Below the pieces are notes generated by a model, which saw nothing but the letters and a program-made list of their open reading frames with translations, did no database searches and was not told where the DNA came from. Shown here piece after piece: positions 55,320 to 64,000 of a stretch of DNA of 64,000 bases. The DNA comes from Gigaspora margarita (taxonomy: Eukaryota > Glomeromycota > Glomeromycetes > Diversisporales > Gigasporaceae): assembly GCA_009809945.1 (NCBI GenBank), contig WTPW01001271.1:135807-199806 (forward strand), given 5' to 3'. The position numbers were made by a program, and so were the translations under genes. Position 1 is the first letter of the stretch. Every line of letters begins with the position of its first letter.

Positions 55320-55595
55320 TTATAAAATATTATGAAATTTATTTTGAAATATTTCAAAATATATTGCGAAATATTGCAAAATAGACCAAATAAAAAAATG
55401 CAAATTGCCTCCTTTGGGGGCACTGGAGGTAATATTTTGTATATTTTGTGATGTTTTCATATTGTTTGCAATATTTTGCAAATTTTTACAAATTTTCAAA
55501 ATTTTTTAAAAAATAAATAAACAATATACATATTCATATTCATGCTTTTTTATAGGTTTTTGCAATATTTCACAAGGTTTTGCAATTTAATTTTT
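55320..55595 (+). repeat. Dispersed repeat R2, copy 2
   Basis: TGAAATATTTCAAAATATAT, then GCCTCC, GGGGGCACTGGAGG, and GGTTTTTGCAATATTTCAC. Nearly the same as 58240-58505; the reverse complement relates to 425-665. Confidence 0.75.
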
Positions 55596-55871
55596 TTTTT
55601 TAAAGATGGGGTCTTGCTTGTATTTTTATTAGTTAATTTATATAAGAAATTGCATAAAGCAACAACTTAAATTATACAATGACAAATACATATAAATTAT
55701 ATTCAAAAATAAAAGCTCAGACTAATTTATTTGTAATATAAACCTAAGGTTTCACAATTTAATATAAAATTTTATATTTATTTATTTATTATTATTATTA
55801 TACATTATATTTTATATTTATTAAAATACATTTTTAATTAATATTTTATACTTTATTATATATTATTATTA

Positions 55872-56057
55872 CAGTCAACCCCCCATACAATCACTTCCCC
55901 TACAATCACATCATAATACTATATCACATTTTTATTAAAGACAATTTACTATTAAATATATAAAAAAATACCTCTATAAAAGCACAACCTATTTATAAGC
56001 ACATTTTTGAAAAAGTTCATATGTAACCAAATTGGTGATTGTAAAGGGTGTTGACTG
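55872..56057. mobile_element. Pogo/Tc1-like MITE, CAGTCAAC ends, TA duplication
   Basis: Ends CAGTCAACCCCCCATAC and GTAAAGGGTGTTGACTG, extended by ACAATCAC/GTGATT. TA lies directly on both sides. The interior has ATCACWT and CACA words like the ends. 186 bp, non-coding. Confidence 0.82.
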
Positions 56058-56164
56058 TATTACAAATATTTTAAACTACTTTTGCACTTTGTCATATCTA
56101 ATTCTATTACTATAGTACTATATACAAAAAACTAGCCCTATACTTATTTTCACTTACCATTTTG

Positions 56165-56785
56165 AATAGGAGCTCTAGGGTGCAATAGTATCATTACAAC
56201 AAAAATCTAAGGAACTGAAAAATGGAAACTCGTTCGGGAAGTCCCGAATAAGGAGGTAGGTTAGGATTTGTGACGGTGCTACTATAAATGAGGTTGGTAC
56301 TGGAATCTTAACGAACCTTATAAGGTCAAAAGATGTACCTAGCAGTTCAAAGATGTTAGACTGCAAGTGTTGGTATAATGCAGATATATCAGTACTGAAA
56401 AGCCATGAATGACTATGAAATGGAACGTGGTTGTTTAATAGAACATTTCTAGATCTACTCAATTTAGTACAACAAGTCATATTTGGGCATCTTCAAGACA
56501 GCCGAATATGTTAGAATTATAGATTAAGAATTGAATTTAATAGAAATCGTGAAACAGAGGGTTTAAATAGGCAACTTCTGTAGTTGGGTTGTAGGTATGG
56601 CAGCTAGTATAGAACCTTCGGGCAAACTATTTAAATTAGACACCAAAAGTGCACGTGTGGCTAGTTGTATTCTCATTTATGTTGTAGATTAAATTTAAAA
56701 AAAATTATTCTTAATGAAATTACTGGCAAAACTATCAAAAAGTTTAAAAAAAAAAATAAAAAAAATATTTTCACTTATTCTATAG
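56165..56785 (-). repeat. Dispersed repeat X, copy 1
   Basis: Shares ACTCGTTCGGGAAGTCCCGA-type sequence, GAATAAGGAGGTAG, AACGAACCTTATAAGG, GAGGGTTTAAATAGGCAA and TTAGACACCAAAAGT with 59750-60780. It separates two parts that are continuous at 61840-61930, so it is an insertion here. A minus-strand 101-codon frame (56480-56175) lacks family signs. Confidence 0.65.
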
Positions 56786-57660
56786 TTAGCTATTATCTTT
56801 GCTTCTTTGTTTTCTATCGTCTTCACTTTGGCTATTTTTTTTGTTTGGCTATAATTTTTATTTTGCTTTCTTTTTCTAAATACTTCAAAGAAGTAAAAAA
56901 AAATAAAAAAACATTTTTCAGAAGTGTTGGTGTTCTTGCAAATTGCCAGAGAAATCTAGTATGTTCTTGCAAAGTGCCAGAAAAGTTAAAGCTAGTGTTC
57001 TTGTAAAGTGCCAAAAAAGTCACAAAGTGTTGAAGAAGTTAGGAATAAATAAAATAAAAATTAAAAAAATAAGTAAAAAAAAAAAACAAATGAAAAACAA
57101 AAAATATAAACAAACTAATAAAAAAAAAAAATAAAAGAAGCCCCAAAACTTTATTTCTCTAAAGTAAGAGTTCGTGTTCTTGCAAATTCAGAAATTGTGA
57201 AAGCTAGATTAATGTTCTTGCAAAATGTCAAAAAAGTTGTGAAGTGCTGAAAAAGTTTGGGTTGGTTTTCTTGCTAAGTGCCAGAAAGTAAAGGTTCTTT
57301 TTCACAAAGTGCTAGAATAAAATAAATTAATAAAACAAATTTAAAAAAAACAAAAAAACAAAATACAAAAACAAATTATGTCAACCAAAAAAATAAATAA
57401 AGTTCTAACTAAACCTTTATTTCTTTAAAAAAGCATTTTTGGGAAATTAAAAATTGCTAAAAAACCAGTTGCATTTTTGCAAAGTGTTAGAAGTTTGGAT
57501 TAGCTTGTGCAAGGTTTCAAAAAGTTGATTGTTTTCTTGCAAAAATGTTCTTGTAAAGTGCCGAAATAAAAATAAAATAAAAAAATTAAAAAATAAATAA
57601 ATAAAAAAAAAAATAAAAAAAAAACAAAATGAAAACAAAAAATGAAATGAAAACAAAAAA
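56786..57660. repeat. Tandem array of TTCTTGCAAAGTGCCAG words
   Basis: Units of about 30-35 bp (GTTCTTGCAAAGTGCCAGAAA and variants) recur roughly eight to ten times, separated by long A-rich tracts. A shorter copy of the whole region is at 61915-62416. Lys-rich frames here are not genes. Confidence 0.7.
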
Positions 57661-57926
57661 GCGAAAAAAAAACAAAATAGAAGATCTAATTATAAAAATC
57701 TGATCTTGTAGTACAGAATTTGAATATTATCGAACTATTTTAAAAAATTAGTTCAATGCACAATTTAAGCACAGATTTATTGATCCAGCTTGGTTTTCTA
57801 GTCATAAAATATTTTGAAAGGTTTCGAAATATTTTGAATCATTTTCAAAATATAGTGTAATATATTTCATTATATTTCAAAATTTGATATTTTGAAATAT
57901 TTCAAAATATATTATAAAATATTTTG

Positions 57927-58083
57927 CTTAAAGGAGTAACAAAAATCAGGTGATTTTTTAGAGGAGAAGGGAAATAAAAATGTTGAAATTATATATAAAA
58001 ACCTGACCAAATTTATATTAGGGGAGGGGAAGGGGTAGACCTCTAATAAAAAATAATCAAATGATTAATAACACGGGCTTTAT
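57927..58083 (+). mobile_element. MITE family G, copy D
   Basis: GGAGTAACAAAAATCAGGTG at the left and AATGATTAATAACACGGGC at the right, with the G-rich middle GGGGAGGGGAAGGGG. Same organisation as copies A-C. Confidence 0.8.
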
Positions 58084-58239
58084 ATTATGGTTTATAAGAC
58101 TTTACATAAGATTACGCTATTATAAATTTGCTGATGTACTTCAGCAAATTATATATATGTAATCTTACGTAAGCTATTGCAGCCCATAATATAACAAAAA
58201 TCTTATGATCGACTCAGTATATTATGTAATTTATTACGA

Positions 58240-58505
58240 AATATTATAGAATTTATTTTGAAATATTTCAAAATATATTGTAAAATATTGCAAAATAGAC
58301 CAAATAAAAAAATATGAATTACTCCTTTTGGGAGTCACAAGAGGTAATATTTTGCATATTTTGTAATGTTTTCGTATTGTTTCACAATATTTTGCAAATT
58401 TTCACAAATTTTTAAAATTTTTTAAAAATAAATAAATGATATACATATTCATAATCATGCTTTTTTACAGGTTTTTGCAATATTTCACAAGGTTTTACAA
58501 TTTAA
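58240..58505 (+). repeat. Dispersed repeat R2, copy 3
   Basis: Very similar to 55320-55595, with the flanking TATATATGTAATCTTA sequence also shared, so the repeat unit is probably longer than the marked core. Confidence 0.75.
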
Positions 58506-58566
58506 TATAAAATTTTATATTTATTTATTTATTATTATTATATATTATATTGGATTTATTAATTTT

Positions 58567-58863
58567 GTGCACCATGCATAGCTGTGCACCCTATAAAAAC
58601 AAATACAAACAATAATTAGGACAACTGTACACCCCATAGTAACAAATACAAACAATAATTAGGGTTAGGGTTAGGGTTAGAATTGGAGTTGGTTAGAAAT
58701 AGAATTAGAATTAAATTTAAAATTTAAAAGTATCATCGTGAGAGGAGCATTTTTTGTTAAAAGTGCATTAGGGGTTACCATAATAAAATTTTGAGATTGC
58801 AATAGGAGTTATTCTAGTAAAATTTTAAAAACATATAGGGGTGCACAGCTGTGCATATGCACA
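58567..58863. mobile_element. MITE with GTGCACCATGCATAGC ends
   Basis: Left GTGCACCATGCATAGCTGTG and right CACAGCTGTGCATATGCAC are inverted repeats. Inside, ACAAATACAAACAATAATTA is duplicated 50-60 bp apart, and a run of TTAGGGTTAGGGTTAGGG lies at 58660-58680. Non-coding. Confidence 0.78.
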
Positions 58864-58923
58864 TCTTAAATAAACCCTATTATATTTTATATTTATTTTT
58901 TATTTTTTTTTATTTTTTATTAT

Positions 58924-59545
58924 TTTATTAATATAATGCCATAGTAGAAACTAGGGTTCCTCAAATTCAAATCAAATCAAATATTGGGTCAATTTGAATT
59001 TGATCAAATCAAATTGACCCTGATTTGAATTTGATTTAATTCAAATATTTGGATTTGAATTTGATTTGAATTTGAATTTTTAATAGTAATTTTCAAATNA
59101 AATCAAATATTTGTCAAATCAAATCAAATTTGGCCAGATTTGAATTTGATCAAATCAAATATAGTCAAATTTGAATTTGAATTTGATCAAATATTTGATT
59201 CAAATATTTGAAGATCAAATCAAATTGCGGAACCCTAGTAGAAACTTTGTTACAGCAGCCTTAAATTAATCCTAAGATTAATAGTCTCTTTGTTATCAAG
59301 TAGAGATAGATGAGGGGTTAGATAAGTTCTTGGACCAGGCTGACAAATTCCTCCAACCCAAAAACTAGTTGAAGTAAAGAGATATGGCTATAGAAAAATT
59401 CTATGGTAAAGATTTCTAACTANATTTGTNCTACANAGCACCCAANNTNACATTACACNTNCTATTTCCTATTTTATACTATTATTAATTTAAACTAATA
59501 AAATAAATCTAGTTAGAATAGGTTGGAGAAAACCTAAATATTTTA
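58924..59545. repeat. Dispersed repeat R1, copy 2 (with MITE inside)
   Basis: Matches 1-340 on both sides of the 286-bp MITE. N bases recur at the same aligned positions as in copy 1. This copy shows the empty-site sequence for the MITE. Confidence 0.88.
58952..59237. mobile_element. TAGGGTTCC hAT MITE, copy 2
   Basis: Ends TAGGGTTCCTCAAATTC and AATTGCGGAACCCTA, with a perfect 8-bp duplication GTAGAAAC (58944-58951 and 59238-59245). The empty site is present at about 25-40 in repeat R1 copy 1. It is very similar to 49998-50281, so the family moved recently. Confidence 0.95.
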
Positions 59546-59569
59546 TATTTATTAAATATAATAAGTTTT

Positions 59570-60800
59570 ATAAGATGTAGTAACTTAGGGAAGTTGTTAA
59601 GTTGTCACTTCCAAGTAGCAGATCTAGGGTTCAAATCCTACTAGTGACACTTTAAAAAATAAACTTGTGGTACAGTAACTATTGTCTTGTTGATCGGTCA
59701 GGCATATTACCTGTAATTCTTGGTTACTATCTAGTATGAAGCTTTCAGACGTAGTTGTGTACTATTATACAGACAAATTCAAGAGACCAGAGAAATAGAA
59801 ACCTGTTTGGCAAGTTTCGAATAAGAAGGTAGCAAAAATCTTCAACAGTGCTACCAAAACTAGAGTATCAGAAACTGGAGCTAGAATGTTGGATAAAAAA
59901 AGACCCTTAGGGATGGGTCTGCCAACCAGGACCCCGGACATCTCTTATATAGGCCATAACTGGATTTTGGCCAATTTTAATCTAATTTGCTAAAAAAACA
60001 AAATATATTTACTTTAAAAACTTCTAATTCAGTGATCAGAATTGAATAAACTTTTTTTTGTTAGATGCACCTCACTGAGAGCTTCATTTTAAAAAAAGTT
60101 TATTCAAATTGGACCACTGGATGCCAAGATAATTGCCAAAAACTGTTTTTTGTTTCTCAAATTTTAGATGTTTTTGCTGAAAAATTTCAAGTATGATCTC
60201 TATACTAGATGTCTAGGGGTCCTTACCAACCTGGCCGCTAGAGTTGCACCAAAAAAAAAGGATCTATATTATAGAAGTAGGTGCTAAAAGAAGAAAGAAC
60301 CATAGTGGCACCTAATGCTGAGTGAATTGACCCTTCTGAACTAACTAGTTTGGAAGTTTAAGAAGCTGGTATAAGGACCAATAGGATGGTAGAGGTGGGT
60401 GCTGGGATTGGAGCGAACCTTACAAGAGCAAGAAGTAGGTATTGGTAAGAGAACAGGAATAACCTTGTCTTGCAAGTGTTGGCCTTAGCTATAGCGATAA
60501 TTACTAAAATATAGATAATACCTGTATGAGACAAGGAATACTCTACCAAGTTTTCTGCAAGAATAAACTAGTCCTAAAGAATATGGGAGTAAATGATCTA
60601 AGTAACTAGTAAAACAGTTGAGATTGGTCAAGGAGCAGAAGATTAGAGGGTTTAAATAGACAATTCCCATAGTTGGATTGCAGGTATAGCATCTAGTATG
60701 GAACCTTTGGGCAGATCACTTAAATTAGACACCAAAAGTATATGTATGGCTAGTTGTATTCTCATCCAAGTATTATTTTCAATGAGTAAACTAAATAAAT
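59570..60800 (+). repeat. Dispersed repeat X, copy 2, with tRNA-like head
   Basis: The first 90 bp contain a good B-box (GGTTCAAATCC at about 59632) and a weak A-box, so the repeat may be tRNA-derived. The four-pair T-stem and poor acceptor pairing argue against a functional tRNA. The body matches 56165-56785 in parts (GAGGGTTTAAATAGRCAA; TTAGACACCAAAAGTRYA). It is interrupted by the MITE at 59938-60223. Confidence 0.6.
59938..60223 (+). mobile_element. AGGACCCC MITE, short form, copy 2
   Basis: Starts AGGACCCCGGACATC and ends GATGTCTAGGGGTCCT. Flanks TGCCAACC and TACCAACC form an 8-bp duplication with one mismatch. Its interior is nearly the same as 20733-21029. Confidence 0.9.
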
Positions 60801-60847
60801 CTAGGCCCAGATTAGGCACTTTAAAATCAAAAATATATATATATATA

Positions 60848-61733
60848 ATGAGTTTTACCAAAATGCACGTATAGTATTTTATACTATATTATACAAAACT
60901 ATTAGAATAGCCAATCAAAATTTAAGATCTGGTGTAACATAAAATTTTGTTTTTTGTTTATTTTTTAAAAAAATATTCATATCTCAAAATTTTGCTTATG
61001 AAACTATATTTGGGGCTCTAATAAAAAAAATTTCTTGCTGACCTTAGGGTCGATAGCATAGTGGTTATGCTCCAAGGTCTCCAATCGCAAGATTGCCGGT
61101 TCAATTACCGCTAAGTGGTAATTTGGATTTGATAGTCAGAACCCCGATTAGGAAATAACTGAAGTCACAAGACGTAATGTGAGGTCCAAGTCTGGAGTTT
61201 CCATGATGCTACACGAACTTGTGGCGCTGCATCCTGATAAGGCAGGACGTTATTACCAATGGTGCCCATAATCAAAAATGGAGTAAGTTCTATTTCCCAA
61301 TTGGAAGTCAAACATAGGTCGGTGACCCTCAACTTTGAGCAGGTAATGCTGTCGGAGGGAGTCGTATAGAAAAACTGCGGCACTCGGAACTGAAACACCG
61401 TGGGATTTAGGGACCCAGGACATTATATAAAAAGCATAGGGGTTTAGGTTACGCCCTGACTCTGAGTATAGTTAAGGTCATGCGAGGCATATATGTAATG
61501 GACGAGGAAAAGGCTGTAGTAAAATATAAGGCAGGAGGGAAAAAAAAAAATTTCTTGCTAAACTTTGTATATGCTAATGCCCAAATAAAATCTGAGGCTT
61601 TACCCTAACTTTAAAGTAATTAAAATTTTTTTTTGTTTTATAAAAATTTATTTTTTTGTTTTTGTTACACAGATTTGCAAATCTGAATTACTTATAATAG
61701 TAAAACACCATAGGTGCATTTTATAATAATTGT
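60848..61733 (+). mobile_element. MITE family M, copy 3, split by a SINE
   Basis: Starts ATGAGTTTTACCAAAATGC and ends GTGCATTTTATAATAATTG. Same parts and orientation as 5879-6860. The SINE at 61040-61542 sits in the GGGCTCTAATAAAAAAAATT block, which in copy 2 (6660-6690) is uninterrupted. Confidence 0.88.
61040..61542 (+). mobile_element. tRNA-derived SINE (~500 bp)
   Basis: The head has an A-box (TAGCATAGTGG at about 61055) and a B-box (GGTTCAATTACC at about 61098) of an RNA polymerase III promoter. The body of about 400 bp is notably richer in GC than its surroundings, followed by a short A-run. AAAAAAAATTTCTTGCT flanks it on both sides (61023-61039 and 61543-61559), a target duplication of up to 17 bp, and the empty site exists at about 6670-6685. 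It has no coding sequence and must use LINE enzymes. Its tail does not show the GAGG/CCTC hairpin of LINE-A/B/C, so another LINE may serve it. Confidence 0.9.
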
Positions 61734-61839
61734 TTATTAAATATATATTTTAATTAATATTACATACTTTATTATATATTATATTATTATATAGTATTAT
61801 TTTTACATTATTACAAATATTTTAAACTATTTTTGCACT

Positions 61840-62416
61840 TCATCATATCCAATTCTATTACTACAGTACTATATACAAAAAACTAGCTCTATATTTATTT
61901 TTGCTCACCTTTTAGTTAGCTATATTTTCGCTTCTTTGTTTTCTATTGTTTTTATTTTAGCTATTTCTTTTGTTTTGGCTATAACCTTTATTTTATACTC
62001 TTTTTTTAAATTCTTCAAAGAAGTAGAAAAAAAATAAAAAAAACATTTCTTAAAAGTGTTAGTGTTCTTGCAAATTGCTGGAGAAATTTAGTATATTCTT
62101 GCAAAGTGCCAGAGAAGTTAAAGCTAGTGTTCTTATAAAGTGCCAGAAAAGTTGCAAAGTGTCAAAGAAGTTGAGAATAAATAAAATAAAATAAAAATTA
62201 AAAAATAAGTAAAAAAAAAAAACAAACAAAAAAAAAGTGTAAGCAAATTAATAAAAAAAAATAAACGAACCCAAAACTTCATTTTTCTGAAGTAATAGTT
62301 CATGTTTTTGCATATTCAAAAATTGCAAAAGCTGGGTTAATGTTTTTTCAAAATATCAAAAAAGTCGTGAAGTACTAAAAAAGTCTGGGTTAGTTTTCTT
62401 GCAAAGTGCCAGGAAG
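61840..62416. repeat. Second copy of the TTCTTGCAAAGTGCCAG region
   Basis: Matches 56080-56160 and 56785-57310 (TTGCTTCTTTGTTTTCTAT; CTTGCAAAGTGCCAGARAAG) without repeat X between. It ends at the left TIR of the hAT element at 62417, which probably landed inside it. Confidence 0.75.
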
Positions 62417-64000
62417 TAGGGTGTGCAATGGGCTGGACCAAACCCGGAAATTTGTGGATTGGGTTGGGTTTGGGCTGGGTCTGGGCTCGAATTTTTAAGC
62501 CCAATAATTAATTGGGCTGGATACGGGCTGGGTTTATAAAATACTAGGCCAGGTACGGGTATACTGGGCTGGGCCCAGGTATTATAAATAGGCTGGCAAG
62601 ACCCGTTAAAAATCTGCAGTTCTTATTGGCTACAAGCTTATCACATGTTATAATTAGATATCATAAACTCCAAGTAAGGAAAAAGTATAGTCTTACGTAT
62701 TGAAGATTGGTTTCACCTGCATACATACGTACGTATTTGTATGTATTTTCTTATTGTTATACGTACAAAATATAGATATAACTTAAACTTTTTTTCAACT
62801 ATATATATTTAACATCTATATAATTCGAGTAAATGGTTCTTTCTCTGTGATGAAAAATAAATCTTTCGCGATATTCTTTTTTTTTTTTTTTTGCATCGTT
62901 TAAGTTTGTAATTTTCCTAATATAGAAATGAGGAAATGATGAACATGTGGAAAATGGTGTTAATTTAAAAGACCGTTGCCCCTTTTTTTTTCTGAATAAA
63001 AGTGTGAAATTATGCGCTAAAAAAACAATACATTTGTAGTTTTTTTGGATCATTTCATTTAAGCAATTACAAATATCTATAACTACAGAACTAAAAATAA
63101 TCATGGAGCCAGAAAGTGAGAGTCTTGAACAAACTCTCGCTGTCAAAAAATGTAAAATAGGAAAAGCTGAATCGTGGGTTTCAAAGAAAAACATTTTGCT
63201 AGAAATACCCCTCAAAGTAAGAGTTAGCAATAGGTTATATTGTAAAGTTATATTTTATAATTAATATATATAAAATATAATTATATACTTACTAGAGGGT
63301 AGTGCTAAATGCAACTATTGTAAAACAGTTTTTAAATATGATGCCAATATGGGAACGAGTACTTTGATTTGCCATATAAAAAATACCCCATGTAGCAAGA
63401 ATCTTAGAGATGAATCACAACAGCAATTGCAAATTTCTACATTAGGTGTTGTTAATCACCGATTCTCTCAAGAAAAAAGTCAGGACGATTTAGCCGAAAT
63501 GATTGTTATGCACAGATATCCTTTTCACATGGTTGAGCATAAGGGATTCTTAAAACTTCTTAAAAATTTACAACCACAGTTTAAGGTTATGAGTATAAAT
63601 ACAACACGCACAGACTGTAAGAATTGTGACTCAGATCTTGACGAAAAAGTTCATATTATGATCCAAGAGGCCCCCGGGCGTCTGAGCTTTACTACCAACC
63701 TTTGGACTTCAAACCAGAATCTTGGCTACATGGCTATTACATGTATGATATATATTTTCTTTTTGCATATATTTATTTTTCTAGTTGCTTATTTATTATA
63801 TCTTTACTAGATCACTTTATTAATAAGGATTGGAACCTTCGCAAATTAGTTTTAGCTTTTAGATTAGCACCTACCCCGCATACTAGAATTGCCATTAGCG
63901 ATACGTTTTTTAAATGCCTTGAGGATTGGAATATCGTTTCTAAAGTATGTATTTAGTAATTAGCAAGTTTTTAATTTATGTATTTATTGACATATTATTT
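62417..64000 (+). mobile_element. Transposase-bearing hAT element, 5' part
   Basis: The left end TAGGGTGTGCAATGGGC matches the TAGGGTGTG end at 45947. About 180 bp of GGGCTGG/GGCCCAG words follow, then a leader with a palindrome (CATACATACGTACGTATTTG near 62722) and the transposase gene. The preceding 8 bp are CCAGGAAG. The right half lies beyond the window. The coding part has no stops, so this may be an autonomous or recently active copy. Confidence 0.88.
63103..63944 (+). CDS. BED-finger hAT transposase, exons 1-3 (partial)
   Basis: Cuts and joins DNA at the hAT ends; expected to act in the nucleus as a dimer. Proposed exons: 63103-63216 (38 codons from ATG), 63298-63742 and 63811-63944. 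Introns of about 70-80 bp have GTAAGA...AG and GTATGA...ACTAG borders, and a third donor (GTATGT) is at 63945. Phases agree (0, then 1). Exon 2 encodes a BED finger: CNYCKTVF, GTSTLICH, then KNTPC (Cx2C...Hx5C). It continues with HRYPFHMVEHKGF and LSFTTNLWTSNQNLGYMAIT. Exon 3 continues HFINKDWNLRKLVLAFRL, then AISDTFFKCLEDWNIVSKV. This matches Ac/Tam3-type hAT transposases (RICESLEEPER-like). The start was chosen as the first ATG giving an open first exon; the spliced reading is inferred from frame continuity. Confidence 0.85.

Noticed and set aside
56665-57134. Lys/Phe-rich small proteins
   Set aside because: Low-complexity frames across A- and T-rich tandem repeats; no start context or conserved family.
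58655-58682. Telomere or chromosome end
   Set aside because: Only 3-4 TTAGGG units, flanked on both sides by dispersed repeats and located inside a MITE.
59580-59655. Functional tRNA gene
   Set aside because: The B-box is good, but the T-stem has a mismatch, the acceptor stem does not pair, and no clear anticodon arm is seen.
62799-63230. 143-codon minus-strand frame
   Set aside because: It is antisense to exon 1 of the hAT transposase, has low-complexity lysine runs and no family resemblance.

Overview
This is a 64 kb stretch of AT-rich eukaryotic DNA made almost entirely of transposable elements. No intact host gene, rRNA gene or functional tRNA gene could be supported. I think a fungus of the Glomeromycotina (arbuscular mycorrhizal fungi, Rhizophagus or Gigaspora type) is the most likely source. 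The grounds are extreme AT content, abundant BED-finger hAT transposons, a captured Sel1-repeat fragment, APE-type LINEs and short AT-rich introns. This is inference, at moderate confidence.

Layout. 1-9.7 kb: short non-autonomous DNA elements, one of them long (3061-5447) with another nested inside. 9.75-20.6 kb: a TIR element split by a full-length LINE (LINE-A, 9949-19814), which is itself split by a 2.0 kb hAT-type element (16498-18539) carrying smaller palindromic elements; a 374-base gap follows the poly(A). 20.7-28.1 kb: more TIR elements, a dyad-symmetric satellite (22685-24180) and a decayed hAT transposase on the minus strand (26760-27700). 28.5-36.3 kb: a second full-length LINE (LINE-B) with a 10-bp target duplication. 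36.3-45.9 kb: MITEs, then a 2.6 kb TIR element (41306-43896) holding a palindrome that is split by a hAT element built of AAATGACC words. 45.9-47.8 kb: a hAT-type element carrying a Sel1-repeat fragment. 49.9-53.3 kb: a 5'-truncated LINE (LINE-C, minus strand) with a 16-bp target duplication and a hAT MITE in its 3' UTR. 54-62 kb: MITEs, a tRNA-derived SINE and duplicated non-coding repeats. 62.4 kb to the end: the 5' part of a hAT transposon whose BED-finger transposase has clean introns and no stops.

How the parts relate. The three LINEs are one family. They share a 5' end, overlapping ORF1/ORF2, an endonuclease-RT-RNase H-like-zinc motif ORF2, and a 3' UTR with two conserved hairpins, AATAAA and poly(A). 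Their ORF1 protein is unusual: its C-terminal half is about six tandem repeats of 50-60 residues that I do not recognise from known LINE ORF1 types. Most DNA elements with readable boundaries have 8-bp duplications, so hAT-type transposition dominates. The hAT element entering at 62.4 kb has the same TAGGGTGTG end as the Sel1-carrying element at 45.9 kb and may belong to the family that mobilises it.
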